This document shows positions 43,945 through 52,827 of a stretch of DNA of 64,000 nt, one piece after another. Origin of the DNA: Deinococcus grandis (GTDB lineage: Bacteria > Deinococcota > Deinococci > Deinococcales > Deinococcaceae); the NCBI RefSeq assembly GCF_001485435.1, contig NZ_BCMS01000001.1, positions 2,675,501-2,739,500 of the forward strand, given 5' to 3'. Made by a program: the position numbers and the translations under genes. Each line of letters starts with the position of its first letter. Positions within the stretch are counted from its first letter, which is position 1. The notes under the pieces are model-generated. The model had not been told where the DNA came from, made no database searches, and saw nothing but the letters and a program-made list of their open reading frames with translations.

Positions 43945-44415
43945 ATGACCCACACGTACCCCACGCCGCACACCCGCCGCCTCGGCCAGCCCCTGCCCCC
44001 CGCCGACCTGCACCACCTGAGCCCCGACGGCCCGCACCTGAGCGTCCACACCACGCGCGGCCCCCTGCCCGTCTACCGCTTCACGCCCCTGCAGATGGCC
44101 CTCCTGACCGGCGAGAACGTCCCCAGCGCCTCCCACTGGCCCGAGCACCTCAAGGCGTTCCTGTACCAGTACGTCCCGCTGCCCACCCTGCCCCCCGGCC
44201 CCCACCCGCTGCCCGGCACGGTCCACGCGCAGGGCCGCGACCCGCACGGGCTACGCACCTGGGACCACACCACCTACCAGGGCTGGCCCCTGTACCTGTA
44301 CGCCCACGACCGCCCCGGCCAGCCCCCCTGCGGCGACGTGCCGCACCTGTTCACGCCCGTCCGCCTGGATCAGGCCCCCCTGCCCGGCCCGCACCACCGC
44401 CCCCACGGGCCCTAG
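43945..44415 (+). CDS. Hypothetical protein with Yx(FWY)xxD motif, paralogue 1
   Basis: A 156-residue protein without a signal peptide. WDHTTYQGWPLYLYAHDRPG contains YLYAHD, fitting Yx(FWY)xxD of COG4315/Lipoprotein_15 repeats, and LKAFLYQYVPL precedes it. The next gene shares both landmarks in the same order, so the two are tandem paralogues. Rich in Pro and His. Role unknown; in COG4315 proteins the motif lies in secreted repeats, which does not fit here without a signal. Confidence 0.68.
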   Translation: MTHTYPTPHTRRLGQPLPPADLHHLSPDGPHLSVHTTRGPLPVYRFTPLQMALLTGENVPSASHWPEHLKAFLYQYVPLPTLPPGPHPLPGTVHAQGRDPHGLRTWDHTTYQGWPLYLYAHDRPGQPPCGDVPHLFTPVRLDQAPLPGPHHRPHGP

Positions 44416-44449
44416 CATGAAACACGCACCACACTTCAACGGAGGTTCC

Positions 44450-44905
44450 ATGACTGAAGGTCCACAGAAAGACAGCATCTACGAGAAGAACGGCCAGCTG
44501 TACGCCAGACGACAGGGCAAGGATCTGGCCCTGTTCGTGTTCCCCCTCGTGAAGGGAGGCCAGAGCGTCGAGGCCGGGTACGATTGGTCGGCGTACCTCC
44601 TGTCCTTCGTGAAGCAGTACGTTCCCCTGCAGACCGTCACCGACCCACCCACCATCCAGGGACTCACCTTCAGTCAGCAAATGCGAACGGGTGACCAGTG
44701 GTTCAACTACAGCCAGCAGACCTGCAACGGTTACCCGCTGTACTACGTCGATGGCGTTCCACAGGGCGCCAAGACGGAACAGCCCGCCCTGTTCCAACCG
44801 GCCACCATTGCCCAGCTGACTCAGGCCGCCTCCACCGAACCCGCTCCTACCGAACTGGGAAGCGGTGACGACGATGGTGGGCCGATCAATTATCTCGGGC
44901 CGTAA
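44450..44905 (+). CDS. Hypothetical protein, paralogue 2
   Basis: A 151-residue protein starting at ATG 44450 after GGAGGTT. It aligns by eye with the preceding gene product: LLSFVKQYVPLQ, then CNGYPLYYVDGVPQG and ALFQPATIAQL. The Yx(FWY)xxD motif is degraded to LYYVDG. The C-terminus is acidic (GSGDDDGG). Lower GC than paralogue 1, so the pair differ in age or origin. No function recognised. Confidence 0.7.
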   Translation: MTEGPQKDSIYEKNGQLYARRQGKDLALFVFPLVKGGQSVEAGYDWSAYLLSFVKQYVPLQTVTDPPTIQGLTFSQQMRTGDQWFNYSQQTCNGYPLYYVDGVPQGAKTEQPALFQPATIAQLTQAASTEPAPTELGSGDDDGGPINYLGP

Positions 44906-44914
44906 GTCTTCCGT

Positions 44915-47773
44915 TCAGGGCGTGCCAAGCTGTTCGCCCAGCCATGCCAGGATCTGAGGCAGCTGAAACTCAGTGACCTCACTGCTCCTCTCTCCTGGGA
45001 AGCGCGAGGCCAGAGACTGGCCCGCCCGCCAGCGCTGCCACTGGTGCAGTGAGGCGGTATCCCGAATGCTCCGCAACAGCCGCGCCGTCTGCTGCGGAGC
45101 GCGCGTTTCGAGGTCGTCGACCAGCACGAGGCACAGTTCCACCAGTTCCCATGGTTGCGGGAACTGGTTTAAAAGGTGCAGAACGTGACGTGCATGCGTG
45201 CGTCCCTGTTCCGCCCGTCCACGGGCGTAGGCGACCTCGGCGCTGAGCAGATGCCATTCCATGCGGTCACCGGGCTGACCGTCCTCGGTCAGGTGCTTCC
45301 GCCAGTCGTTCAGTTTCTGCTCGGCCTGACGTATCTTCTGCTGCCGCAAGAGCAGACGGACCTGCATCAGCGTCGCCTGATGGAACGTCTGGACGTTGCC
45401 TGCTCGTTCAGCGTACTCCGTAAGCTGCTGCACTTCCGTCAGCAGCTGGTTCGTATCGGCTCCCGGCGTGTACAGTTCTGACTGTAACAGCCGTTCGCGC
45501 ACCATCCACGCCAGTCCCTCGGGCAGGCTCGGCACTTCGGCGCGCAGCTGGGCCACGATTTCCTGCACCTGCTCGGGCGTCCCGACAAATGCCAAGTTGG
45601 ACATAATGTTCACCCGGTAGAACACGGCGCGCATTTGATCGCCCAGTTCGACCGCCAGTGCCAGCGCCTGCCTGAGCAGGTCCGTGGCGCTCTGCATCTG
45701 CCCCTGCACCGCGCGGACAGCCGACAGGGTGTTCAGGACTTTCATGCGGCTGGTGGGGTCGGTGGCCAGTGGTCCGGCCAGGAAGTGCCCAGCGAGCGTC
45801 TGGGCGTCGAGCAGGCGTCCGGCGCGGTACGCGAGCCACATGCTGGCGATCTGCGCGGCGGCCTGCACGCTGTCCGGGGCGCACGCGTCCTCGGCGGCGT
45901 CGGCCAGGGCGGCGAAGGTGTCGGTGCCGCTGGCGTGCAGGCCGCGCCGGTCGTGGTGGGCCAGGAAGTGGTCCATCTGCGTGGCGGTGGCGTCTCCGCG
46001 TTCCAGTGCGGTGTGCAGGGCGGCCAGGATGTTGTCGCGTTCGGCGTCCACCGGGGGCGCTTCGGGGGGCTGGGCGGTGAACCACGTCAGGTAGTGGCGG
46101 GCGTGGTCGGCGCGGGCCTGCGTGATCAGGTCCGGGTGCGCGGCGGCCTGTTCGGTCAGGAGGCCGCGCAGCGCGGGGTACAGACGCAGGCGTTCGGTGC
46201 CGGGCTGGTGCGCTTCGAGGAAGTTGTGCGTGAGCAGCTCGTCGATGAGGTGCGCGGGGACGCCCAGGTGGGGGGCGTCGGCGGGGTCGAGGTCGCTGGT
46301 GACGGTCAGGCGCAGCGCCGCGTGCTGCTGTTCGGGGCTCAGGAGGTCCCAGGAGCGGCGGGCGACGGCGTTCAGACCGCGCCGTCCGTCGCTGCCGCCG
46401 CCCTCGGGGGTCAGCTGGGCGGCCTCGGTGAGGACGCGGGCGTAGACGGCCTCCAGGTGCTCGACGCGCAGCCAGGACGCGGCCAGGGCCAGGGCGAGGG
46501 GGTGACCCTGGAGGCGGCGGGTGATCCCGGCGATCAGGGCGGCGTTGGCGGCGGTCAGGGTGAGGTCGCGGCGGGTGCGGGCCGCTTCGCGCAGGAAGAG
46601 TTGCGTGGCGCTGCTCGCGGCGATCTGCGCGAGGTCCGCTTCCGGCGGGGCCTGCGGGAGGCCCGCGAGGGGCAGCAGCAGGTCCCCTTCCCCCAGCAGG
46701 CCGGGGGGGCTGCGGCGGCTGCTGATCACCCAGCGCACGCCGGGCAGGTCGCGGCGCAGGGCGCGCAGCAGGTCCGGGAGGTCGTTCAGGGCGTCCGCGC
46801 CGTCCAGCAGGACCGTGGCGTGCGGGGGCAGGTGGTCGCTCAGGGCGGCCAGGGTGGGCGGGGCGGCCTGTCCGGGGGTGAGGGTGGCGGCGAGGCGGGC
46901 GCTCAGTTCGGCGGCGCTGGCGGCCCCCTCGGCGTCCACGAGGGTCGCGGGGCGATCCAGGCGGGTGAGTTCCCGCAGGAGTTCGCGGGTCAGGGTGCTC
47001 TTGCCGATGCCGCCGGGGCCGGTGATGAGGGCCGCGCCGCCCGCCGGGGGGTCCGCCTGCGGGGCGAGGGTCCAGGCGAGGAGCGTGTCGAGTTCCGCCT
47101 CGCGGCCCAGCATGCGCGCCGCCGCGCGGGCCGGGCGGGTGGGGGTGGGCGGGGTGGCGTCCAGTTCGGTCAGTTCGCCCAGTTCCGCGCGGATCTCCGC
47201 CTCCAGCGGCGAGCCGGGCAGCGTCAGGGGCAGCAGGCGGCGCAGGACGTCCGCGTCGGGCGGCGGGGCGCCCGGGGTGCGGTGGGCCCGGGCGGCCCAG
47301 TCGGCGGCGCGGGCGGGGTCGGCGGTCTCGGCGGCGCGCAGGGCTTCCTGCTGCACGTGCCGCGCGAGACGTTCGCGCTGCGTCTCCACCCATTCCTCGA
47401 ACTCGGCGGACACGCCGGTCAGGGGTACGCCGTGCAGGAACGGCCCGGCGTAGGCGTTCCAGGCGGCCTCGCCGCGCAGGGTCAGCAGATGCGCCGCGTC
47501 GCTGGTCAGGGGGGTGATCAGGCGGTCCTCGCCGCCCAGCACGTCCGGGTGGACCTCGCGCAGGGCGTGCAGGGCGACGCGCAGGCTGCCTTCCGGGCGG
47601 GCCGCGCCGGGCCACAGCAGGGTCGCCAGGGTCCGGCGCGGAGTCGGACCTTCCAGGGCGACGTACACGAGCAGCAGCAGGGACTTGACCTTGCGGAAGC
47701 CGCCCAGGTCCAGGCCGCCCAGCGTGCTCAGCGCCGGGGTCGTGGGGGTGAGGGTGGAGGCAGGCTCAGTCAA
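44915..47773 (-). CDS. BTAD-like/STAND ATPase transcriptional regulator with TPR
   Basis: A 952-residue protein. Residues 20-190 look like the winged-helix plus BTAD arrangement of SARP/AfsR-type activators (LLLLVYVALEGPTPRRTLATL, EGSLRVALHALREVHPDVL). A STAND-type ATPase follows: Walker A GPGGIGKSTL (~250), Walker B ATVLLDGADAL, then RWVISSR. Residues ~530-950 are helical repeats, TPR-like. Such proteins act as inducer-responsive switches. No C-terminal LuxR helix-turn-helix is seen. It begins eight bases inside the end of the YigZ gene. Confidence 0.8.
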   Translation of the reverse strand: MTEPASTLTPTTPALSTLGGLDLGGFRKVKSLLLLVYVALEGPTPRRTLATLLWPGAARPEGSLRVALHALREVHPDVLGGEDRLITPLTSDAAHLLTLRGEAAWNAYAGPFLHGVPLTGVSAEFEEWVETQRERLARHVQQEALRAAETADPARAADWAARAHRTPGAPPPDADVLRRLLPLTLPGSPLEAEIRAELGELTELDATPPTPTRPARAAARMLGREAELDTLLAWTLAPQADPPAGGAALITGPGGIGKSTLTRELLRELTRLDRPATLVDAEGAASAAELSARLAATLTPGQAAPPTLAALSDHLPPHATVLLDGADALNDLPDLLRALRRDLPGVRWVISSRRSPPGLLGEGDLLLPLAGLPQAPPEADLAQIAASSATQLFLREAARTRRDLTLTAANAALIAGITRRLQGHPLALALAASWLRVEHLEAVYARVLTEAAQLTPEGGGSDGRRGLNAVARRSWDLLSPEQQHAALRLTVTSDLDPADAPHLGVPAHLIDELLTHNFLEAHQPGTERLRLYPALRGLLTEQAAAHPDLITQARADHARHYLTWFTAQPPEAPPVDAERDNILAALHTALERGDATATQMDHFLAHHDRRGLHASGTDTFAALADAAEDACAPDSVQAAAQIASMWLAYRAGRLLDAQTLAGHFLAGPLATDPTSRMKVLNTLSAVRAVQGQMQSATDLLRQALALAVELGDQMRAVFYRVNIMSNLAFVGTPEQVQEIVAQLRAEVPSLPEGLAWMVRERLLQSELYTPGADTNQLLTEVQQLTEYAERAGNVQTFHQATLMQVRLLLRQQKIRQAEQKLNDWRKHLTEDGQPGDRMEWHLLSAEVAYARGRAEQGRTHARHVLHLLNQFPQPWELVELCLVLVDDLETRAPQQTARLLRSIRDTASLHQWQRWRAGQSLASRFPGERSSEVTEFQLPQILAWLGEQLGTP

Positions 47774-48380
47774 GGTCGGTCACCGCCGCGCCGCGCGTCG
47801 CGTCCCGCAGGGCCGCCGCGAAGGCCCCGGCTTCCTCGGGATAAAGGTGCACGTCGAGTTCCACCCCGCCCGCCGTGTACGCCTCCTCGCCGCGCGTGAC
47901 GTCCCAGGTGCCCAGCAGGTGGTACAGGCCGCTGACCGCATCGAACGGCACCGCGACCCGCACGGTGCGGCGCGGGCGGACCTCCAGCCGCTCGGCGGTC
48001 CGCAGGCACTCGGCCGCGCCGCCCCCGTACGCGCGGACCAGCCCGCCCGTGCCGAGTTTCACGCCGCCGTAGAAGCGCACCACGACGACCATCACGCGGT
48101 CCACGCCCTGACCCTCGATGGCCCGCAGGATCGGCGCGCCCGCCGTGCCGCCCGGCTCGCCGTCGTCATTGAAGCGGTACGCACCGCCGATGCGGTACGC
48201 CCAGCAGTGGTGCGTGGCGTCCGGGTAACGCGCCCGCAGCGCCGCCAGCTGCGCCAGCGCGTCCTCGGGCGTGTCGGCGCGGTCCGCGAAGGTCAGGAAC
48301 TCGCTGTTCTCGATCACCGCGTCGAAGCGGTGCGGTCCGGCCAGGGTCGTGAACGGCGCGGGCAGGTCGGTGTCCGCCAC
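47766..48380 (-). CDS. YigZ/IMPACT family protein
   Basis: A 204-residue protein starting at GTG 48380, just after the Nudix stop. The IMPACT N-terminal domain is clear: ENSEFLTFADRADTPEDALA, HHCWAYRIG, DDGEPGGTAGAPIL and VVVRFYGGVKLGTGGLVRAYG. Bacterial YigZ has no firm function, with suggestions in peptidase or translation control. Likely co-transcribed with the Nudix gene upstream and the large regulator downstream. Confidence 0.92.
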   Translation of the reverse strand: MADTDLPAPFTTLAGPHRFDAVIENSEFLTFADRADTPEDALAQLAALRARYPDATHHCWAYRIGGAYRFNDDGEPGGTAGAPILRAIEGQGVDRVMVVVVRFYGGVKLGTGGLVRAYGGGAAECLRTAERLEVRPRRTVRVAVPFDAVSGLYHLLGTWDVTRGEEAYTAGGVELDVHLYPEEAGAFAAALRDATRGAAVTDLD

Positions 48381-48382
48381 GG

Positions 48383-48967
48383 TCAGAGGAGGCCCCGCCC
48401 GGCCAGCACGGCCCGCGCGTGCCACATCGCCAGGCTGCTCGACCCGTCCAGGATCTCCCCGGCGTCCAGGCGACGATATGCCTCGGCCAGCGGCACGACG
48501 ACGCGCTCGATGGTCTCGGTGTCCTCGTGGTGCATGTCGCCCAGCGTGACGCCCAGCGCCAGGAACGGGTAGAAGATCACGCCACTGATGCTCGGCTGCG
48601 GGTAGAAGCCGGGCAGCGGCACCCACTCGGCCGCCACGCCCCCCACCTCCTCGTGCAGTTCCCGCTGCGCCGCCGCGAGAAGGTCCTCGCCGCGTTCCAC
48701 GCCGCCCGCGACGACCTCGGTGACGGTCGCGCGCAGCGGGTAACGGTACTGGCGGATCAGGACCGCCTCGCCCGCTGCGGTGACGGGCAGCACGAACACC
48801 GCGCGCGGCCCGCGCGGCCGGTACTGGTAGGTGGTCTCCACGCCGCTGGGGAGGCGCACGCGGTCCTCGAACACCGTGCGGAACCCCGACACGATCTGCC
48901 GGGACTCCAGCGTCGCCCACGGCTGCGTGTCATCCTCGACCAGCGCCGCCCAGTTCGGATGAATCAT
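48383..48967 (-). CDS. Nudix hydrolase, ADP-ribose pyrophosphatase-like
   Basis: A 194-residue Nudix protein. The Nudix box is GGVERGEDLLAAAQRELHEE followed by VGG; the upstream VLIRQYRYPLRATVTEVVAGG and downstream PLPGFYPQPSISGVIFYPFLA match the NudF/ADPR-pyrophosphatase subtype, which clears ADP-ribose. ATG 48967 is six bases after a TAGCCT -10 box. Confidence 0.92.
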   Translation of the reverse strand: MIHPNWAALVEDDTQPWATLESRQIVSGFRTVFEDRVRLPSGVETTYQYRPRGPRAVFVLPVTAAGEAVLIRQYRYPLRATVTEVVAGGVERGEDLLAAAQRELHEEVGGVAAEWVPLPGFYPQPSISGVIFYPFLALGVTLGDMHHEDTETIERVVVPLAEAYRRLDAGEILDGSSSLAMWHARAVLAGRGLL

Positions 48968-48973
48968 GCCCGC

Positions 48974-48979
48974 AGGCTA
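48974..48979 (-). promoter_or_regulatory. -10 box TAGCCT, leaderless type
   Basis: Minus-strand box six bases before ATG 48967. Confidence 0.5.
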
Positions 48980-48992
48980 CCAGACCACCCGT

Positions 48993-49958
48993 TCAACGCA
49001 GCTGACGCCGCGAGAGCCGCCAGCCCACCGACCGCGACGCGCGGATCAGCGTGGGCGTGGGCAGCACCACGCGCGGCGTCCACCACGTCTGCGCCGCCTT
49101 GTGCAGCGCCCAGCCGCCCCCCAGCGTCACCGCGGCATGCTGCGCCAGCCCGTCCCGGGAGCGCCACAGCAGCACCGTGCCCGGCTGACCGTCCCGCCCG
49201 CCGGGCCGGGTGCGCTCATGCAGGAACGCCTCGAACGGCTCGCGCTGCATCCACTCGGCCGCCGCACCGGGCACCCCTGCCGCGCCCATCACGGTCCCGA
49301 AACAGTTCCCCGCGCTGCCCCGCGGGAACGAACCCGCCAGCGCCCGCGCGCCCGGCAGGACCTCCCGCGCCGCGCGCCACACCTCCGGCGGCAACTCCGA
49401 CCGCTGACAGGGCACGCCCGACGCCGCGACGACCCGCGCCAGCACCCCGGCGGTCAGCTGCTCATACGGATTCCGTCTGTTTCGTTGACAACCCGGAACC
49501 ACACCGGGTTGCCAACTCCACGCCCGGAACCCGTTTCGCTCCTGCTCGCTCCGCTCGGGTTGAAAGTTTTTGCAAACCTTTCAACCGGAGTCCGTCTCGG
49601 GCCGCCACAGGAACCGGCCCGGCGGCAGGCCCAGCTCCGGGAAGGCGCGGCCCAGCGGCACGTTCCCCCGCCCATGGCGCACCTGCGCGCGCAGCAGCGC
49701 CCGGCGCGACGCGGGCGGCAGGGCGTCCACGTCCGCCAGGGTCAGCCACGCCACCCGGTCCGCCCCCGGGGCGATATTCCACTCGGTGATGGTGTCGCGT
49801 TCCTCTGGGGTCAGGGTCAGCCCGGCGCGCGGCACCGTGTCCAGACCAAGCGCCTCCGCCTCGGCTGCGGTCAGGTAGAACGGCTGCCGCGCCGGGGCCA
49901 GCCAGCCGCGCCACGCCGCCAGCAGCGCGGCGTCCACCGGGATGTTCAGGACGTTCAA
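48993..49958 (-). pseudogene. Gene split by palindromic element copy 5 (possible cysteine peptidase)
   Basis: The 5' part runs from TTG 49958 (overlapping the DinB stop) to GRFLWRPE; the 3' part resumes as EQLTAGVLARVV. Deleting the element and one 3-bp repeat joins them in frame as FLWRPEQLTAGV, giving about 276 residues. As it stands, translation stops seven codons or fewer into the element (TGA in the GGTTGAAAG arm). The 3' part has GNCFGTVMG and QHAAVTLGGGWALHK, a Cys/His spacing reminiscent of NlpC/P60-type peptidases; that is only a guess. The broken gene is probably inactive. Confidence 0.7.
49465..49596 (-). mobile_element. TACGGA palindromic element, copy 5 inside a gene
   Basis: 132 bp, reverse orientation. 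Flanks are TCA at 49462-49464 and TCG at 49597-49599, one base different. The right terminal base is C instead of A. Both hairpins are intact. Original target by frame reconstruction was TCG on this strand. Confidence 0.82.
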
Positions 49959-50470
49959 GAGCTCAGCAGCTCCGCCGCTTCCTCCGGCAGGCCCAGGTCC
50001 GTGTCCGGCCCCGCCGGGTACGGGAAGCCCAGCACGCGCCCCATCGTCAGGAGCTGGCCCTTGTGGTGGAACTCGTGCGTGAGGGGATGCATCACCAGCC
50101 AGCGGCCCGTGACCTCCAGTTCTCGGTCCCCAAAGGGCACGCGGCGCGGCTCGTCCGGGCTGACGAAGGCATCCAGCGCCCGGTCCACCAGGGCGTCCAC
50201 GTCCGCGAAGGCGGCGCGCAGGGCCGCCACGTCGGGCAGGGCCCGCGCGTCCAGCCGCGTGACCGGGTCGCCCAGGCCGCGCGCCGCGATCCACATGCGG
50301 TAGCAGTCCGCGACGTGCACCTGCACGTTCCGCAGACTGCCGAACGCGAACTCCGGGCGTTCCAGGGTGTACACGTCGCCCGGCACAGTCTCCAGCCACG
50401 CCAGCAGGCGCTCGCGGCCCACGCGGGCCCAGGCGTACGCAGCGCGCAGATCGGCATTCAGTGCGGTCAT
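49955..50470 (-). CDS. DinB family protein
   Basis: A 171-residue four-helix DinB/YfiT-type protein from ATG 50470. Metal-binding histidines are expected at HVADCYRMWIAARG and in HPLTHEFHHKGQLLTMGRVLG; FAFGSLRNVQVHV begins the core. DinB proteins are DNA-damage inducible in Bacillus and expanded in Deinococcus; many act as thiol transferases, but the substrate here is unknown. Its stop overlaps the TTG of the split gene. Confidence 0.9.
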   Translation of the reverse strand: MTALNADLRAAYAWARVGRERLLAWLETVPGDVYTLERPEFAFGSLRNVQVHVADCYRMWIAARGLGDPVTRLDARALPDVAALRAAFADVDALVDRALDAFVSPDEPRRVPFGDRELEVTGRWLVMHPLTHEFHHKGQLLTMGRVLGFPYPAGPDTDLGLPEEAAELLSS

Positions 50471-50546
50471 GCGCGCAGTCTCCCCCACCCCGGCGGGCGG
50501 GCACATCCGCCAGATGGACACCCGCCCCCAGGACCGGGGTGGGTCA

Positions 50547-50688
50547 TACGGATTCCGTCTGTTTCGTTCACAACCGGGTTGTCAGCTCCACGCCCGGAGG
50601 GGCGTTTCGCTCCTGCCCGCTCTGCCGCGCTGCGCTCCGAGTCCGCTCGGGTTGAACGTTGTTGCACACCGTTCAACCGGAGTCCGTG
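50547..50688 (-). mobile_element. TACGGA palindromic element, copy 6 at a stop codon
   Basis: 142 bp, reverse orientation, flanked by TCA at 50544-50546 and 50689-50691; the right one is the TGA stop of the photolyase-like gene. The terminal base is G instead of A. Hairpin one has changed on both arms to GTTGAAC/GTTCAAC, and the middle has grown by about 10 bp of CGCTCTGCCGCGC-type sequence. Confidence 0.82.
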
Positions 50689-52053
50689 TCAGCGGTGGCC
50701 GCGCCGGGGGGCGTCCGGGCTGGGGGCGCCCTGCAGCACCTCGCGTTCCACCTTCTTCCAGAAGCCGAAGAAGCGCCGCACCGGCCCGTCGTACGACGTC
50801 AGGCGTTCGGGCTCGTGCACGACCACCCGCAGGTCCGGGTGCGCCGCGCGTACGCCCGCGAGGATGCGCGTGAATTCCGGCGTGAAGTTCCGCGTGACGT
50901 GCAGTTCCCCCGCCCCGTACGCGCGGGCGAACGCCGCGAGTTCCCCGGCGACCGCGCCCACCCGCGCGTGCGTGGGCGCGCGGCGCGCGGCGGCGAGGTC
51001 CCGCACGCCCTGGTACATGAACGCCAGCCGGGGGAACGCGATGGGCACCCCCGACAGGAACGGCCGGTCGAACACGAACAGCGCCGGGGCGTCCGGGCAG
51101 GCGCTCAGGGCCGCGTCCGTCACGGACAGCCCGTCGCCGTGCACCCACACCACGCGCGGGGAGGCCAGCCCGGTCGGCTGGATCGGCGCGGGCACCACCT
51201 CTGCTGCTGGCTCCTCTGCTGGCGCGGCGCGGGGCGGGGCTCCGGCCTCACCGGACAGCGCCTCCTCGGGCAGGCGGCCGCTGAACAGGCGTGCCTCCAG
51301 CTCCTCGTAGCTGCCCCGGAACGGGCAATTCGCGGTGCAGGTGCGGCACCAGCGGCTCCCGCTGAAGCGCTCTATGTTCTCCTGATTCATGAAGTACGGC
51401 TTGTTGCTGAAGGTACTCGCCACCCACTGCCACGACAGGGCGTTACTGGCGATGTCCCCGTCGAGCAGGTGCTCGCGGAAGAAGGCGTACCCGGCCCGCC
51501 AGTGCACCGCGCGCCAGTGGATCAGGTACGCCGCGAACCACAGCCGCTCGTGGTTGTGCAGCCACCCGTCCCGGATCAGGTGCGTGACCCAGGCGTCCAC
51601 GCAGGGCAGGTCCGTGCGCGCCGCGCGGACATCGTCCGGCAGGGCGTCCGTCCAGCGGGCGGGGTACTTGGGTTCCTCCAGGTTGTCCAGCACGCGCGCG
51701 CCCTCCTGGCGCAGCACCAGCCGGAAGAACTCCCCCCAGGTGAGCTGCCGCAGGAACTCGTCCTGCTCGCGGCCCCGCAGGACGTGGCGGGCGGGCGCGG
51801 CGACCTCGCGGATGCCGATCATGCCGTGCCGCAGGTACATGCTCAGGCGCGACACGTTCCCCGACAGGTGGTTGCGTTCGCGGTACCCGGCGCCGGTCCA
51901 GGCGTGCAGCGCCGCCAGTCCCGCCGCGCGCCCGCCGGGCCGGGCGGGCAGGCGCGGCTCGCCGGTGTACAGGCCCGCCAGGGCGGCGCCGAGCACGCCG
52001 GGCAGCTGCGCGTCCGGGAGGTCCAGGGGCACGTCGGCGGGCGGGGCGGTCAT
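50689..52053 (-). CDS. Photolyase/cryptochrome homologue with permuted domains
   Basis: A 454-residue protein from ATG 52053. The FAD-binding helical domain comes first (residues ~50-245): RNHLSGNVSRLSMYLRHGMIG, QLTWGEFFRLVL, NHERLWFAAYLIHW, DGDIASNALSWQWVASTFSN. Then CRTCTANCPF, a Cys cluster, and a Pro/Ala linker. The alpha/beta antenna-type domain, normally N-terminal, is last (RVVWVHGDGLSVTDAAL, ALFVFDRPF, VVVHEPERL). A light-dependent repair or signalling role is inferred from the fold. Its TGA stop is the target site of element copy 6. Confidence 0.85.
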   Translation of the reverse strand: MTAPPADVPLDLPDAQLPGVLGAALAGLYTGEPRLPARPGGRAAGLAALHAWTGAGYRERNHLSGNVSRLSMYLRHGMIGIREVAAPARHVLRGREQDEFLRQLTWGEFFRLVLRQEGARVLDNLEEPKYPARWTDALPDDVRAARTDLPCVDAWVTHLIRDGWLHNHERLWFAAYLIHWRAVHWRAGYAFFREHLLDGDIASNALSWQWVASTFSNKPYFMNQENIERFSGSRWCRTCTANCPFRGSYEELEARLFSGRLPEEALSGEAGAPPRAAPAEEPAAEVVPAPIQPTGLASPRVVWVHGDGLSVTDAALSACPDAPALFVFDRPFLSGVPIAFPRLAFMYQGVRDLAAARRAPTHARVGAVAGELAAFARAYGAGELHVTRNFTPEFTRILAGVRAAHPDLRVVVHEPERLTSYDGPVRRFFGFWKKVEREVLQGAPSPDAPRRGHR

Positions 52054-52171
52054 GCGGTCAGCATGGCAGGGCGCCGCCCGGTCAGACCGTACGGTCGCGT
52101 GCAGAGGTGAGGGGGAGGCAAGAGGGAGGCGACTCACCGTCATCACATGCTGATATCGGACTCTGATACCC

Positions 52172-52489
52172 GTGGATCCGAACCTCTTCAAGGGCAACCT
52201 CGACCTGATCCTCCTGAGCGTCCTCGAACGCGAGGGCGGCTACGGGCAGGACATCGCCGCGCGCGTCCAGAGCGGCACGGACGGGCACATCCGCCTGAAC
52301 GCGGGAAGCCTGTATCCCGCGCTGCACCGCCTGGAACGCGCCGGATTCCTGCGCGCCCAGGAGACCAGCCCCGCGCGCGGCGGCCCCCCGGTGCGGACGT
52401 ACACCCTGACGGACGCGGGCCGCGAGGAACTCGCCCGGCGTCGCGAGCGCTACCACGCGTTCGACCGGGCGCTGCGGGGCCTCTGGTGA
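52172..52489 (+). CDS. PadR family transcriptional regulator
   Basis: A 105-residue PadR winged helix: NLDLILLSVLEREGGYGQDIA, GSLYPALHRLERAGFL, and YTLTDAGREELARR. Start GTG 52172 lies two bases after TCTGATAC. The sequence TATC-N7-GATA just upstream is a possible operator. First gene of a tightly overlapping trio with the permease prefix-like gene and signal peptidase. Confidence 0.92.
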   Translation: MDPNLFKGNLDLILLSVLEREGGYGQDIAARVQSGTDGHIRLNAGSLYPALHRLERAGFLRAQETSPARGGPPVRTYTLTDAGREELARRRERYHAFDRALRGLW

Positions 52490-52827
52490 GCAGCGAGCCC
52501 CCACGTGCGGTGCGCGCCTACCTGCGCCGCGTGACCTGCCTGATCCCACCCCGCGCCGCGCGGGTCGTGCGGGCCGAACTGCTGGGGCACCTGCACCTGG
52601 ACATGCTGAACGCCCGCGTGCGCGGCCTGGACGAGCCGCAGGCCTGGGCGCAGGCGGTGCGGGACGCGGGCCCCGCCCCCCTGACCGCGCTGCGCTTCGC
52701 GCGGACGTACACGCTGGGGCTGGCGCTGCGCTGGCTGCTCGCGGCGGGTCTGCTGGGCGGCGCGGCGTACGCGCTCGGCACCCACACCCCGCCTACCCCC
52801 GCACCCGCCGCGCAGGTGAGCCGGTGA
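52486..52827 (+). CDS. HAAS/permease prefix-domain-like protein
   Basis: A 113-residue protein starting at GTG 52486 inside a GTGA overlap with padR. Residues 5-75 are a helical module (YLRRVTCLIPPRAARVVRAE, LHLDMLNARVRGLDEPQAWA) of the kind that normally follows PadR and precedes FtsX-type permeases. It ends with one membrane span (LRWLLAAGLLGGAAYALG). It overlaps the signal peptidase gene by four bases. Confidence 0.78.
   Translation: MSSEPPRAVRAYLRRVTCLIPPRAARVVRAELLGHLHLDMLNARVRGLDEPQAWAQAVRDAGPAPLTALRFARTYTLGLALRWLLAAGLLGGAAYALGTHTPPTPAPAAQVSR

Noticed and set aside
49961..50504. Long minus-strand frame running through dinB into the split gene
   Set aside because: Within the dinB region it is an alternative frame of Arg/Gly-rich sequence; the real 5' start of the split gene is the TTG overlapping the dinB stop.
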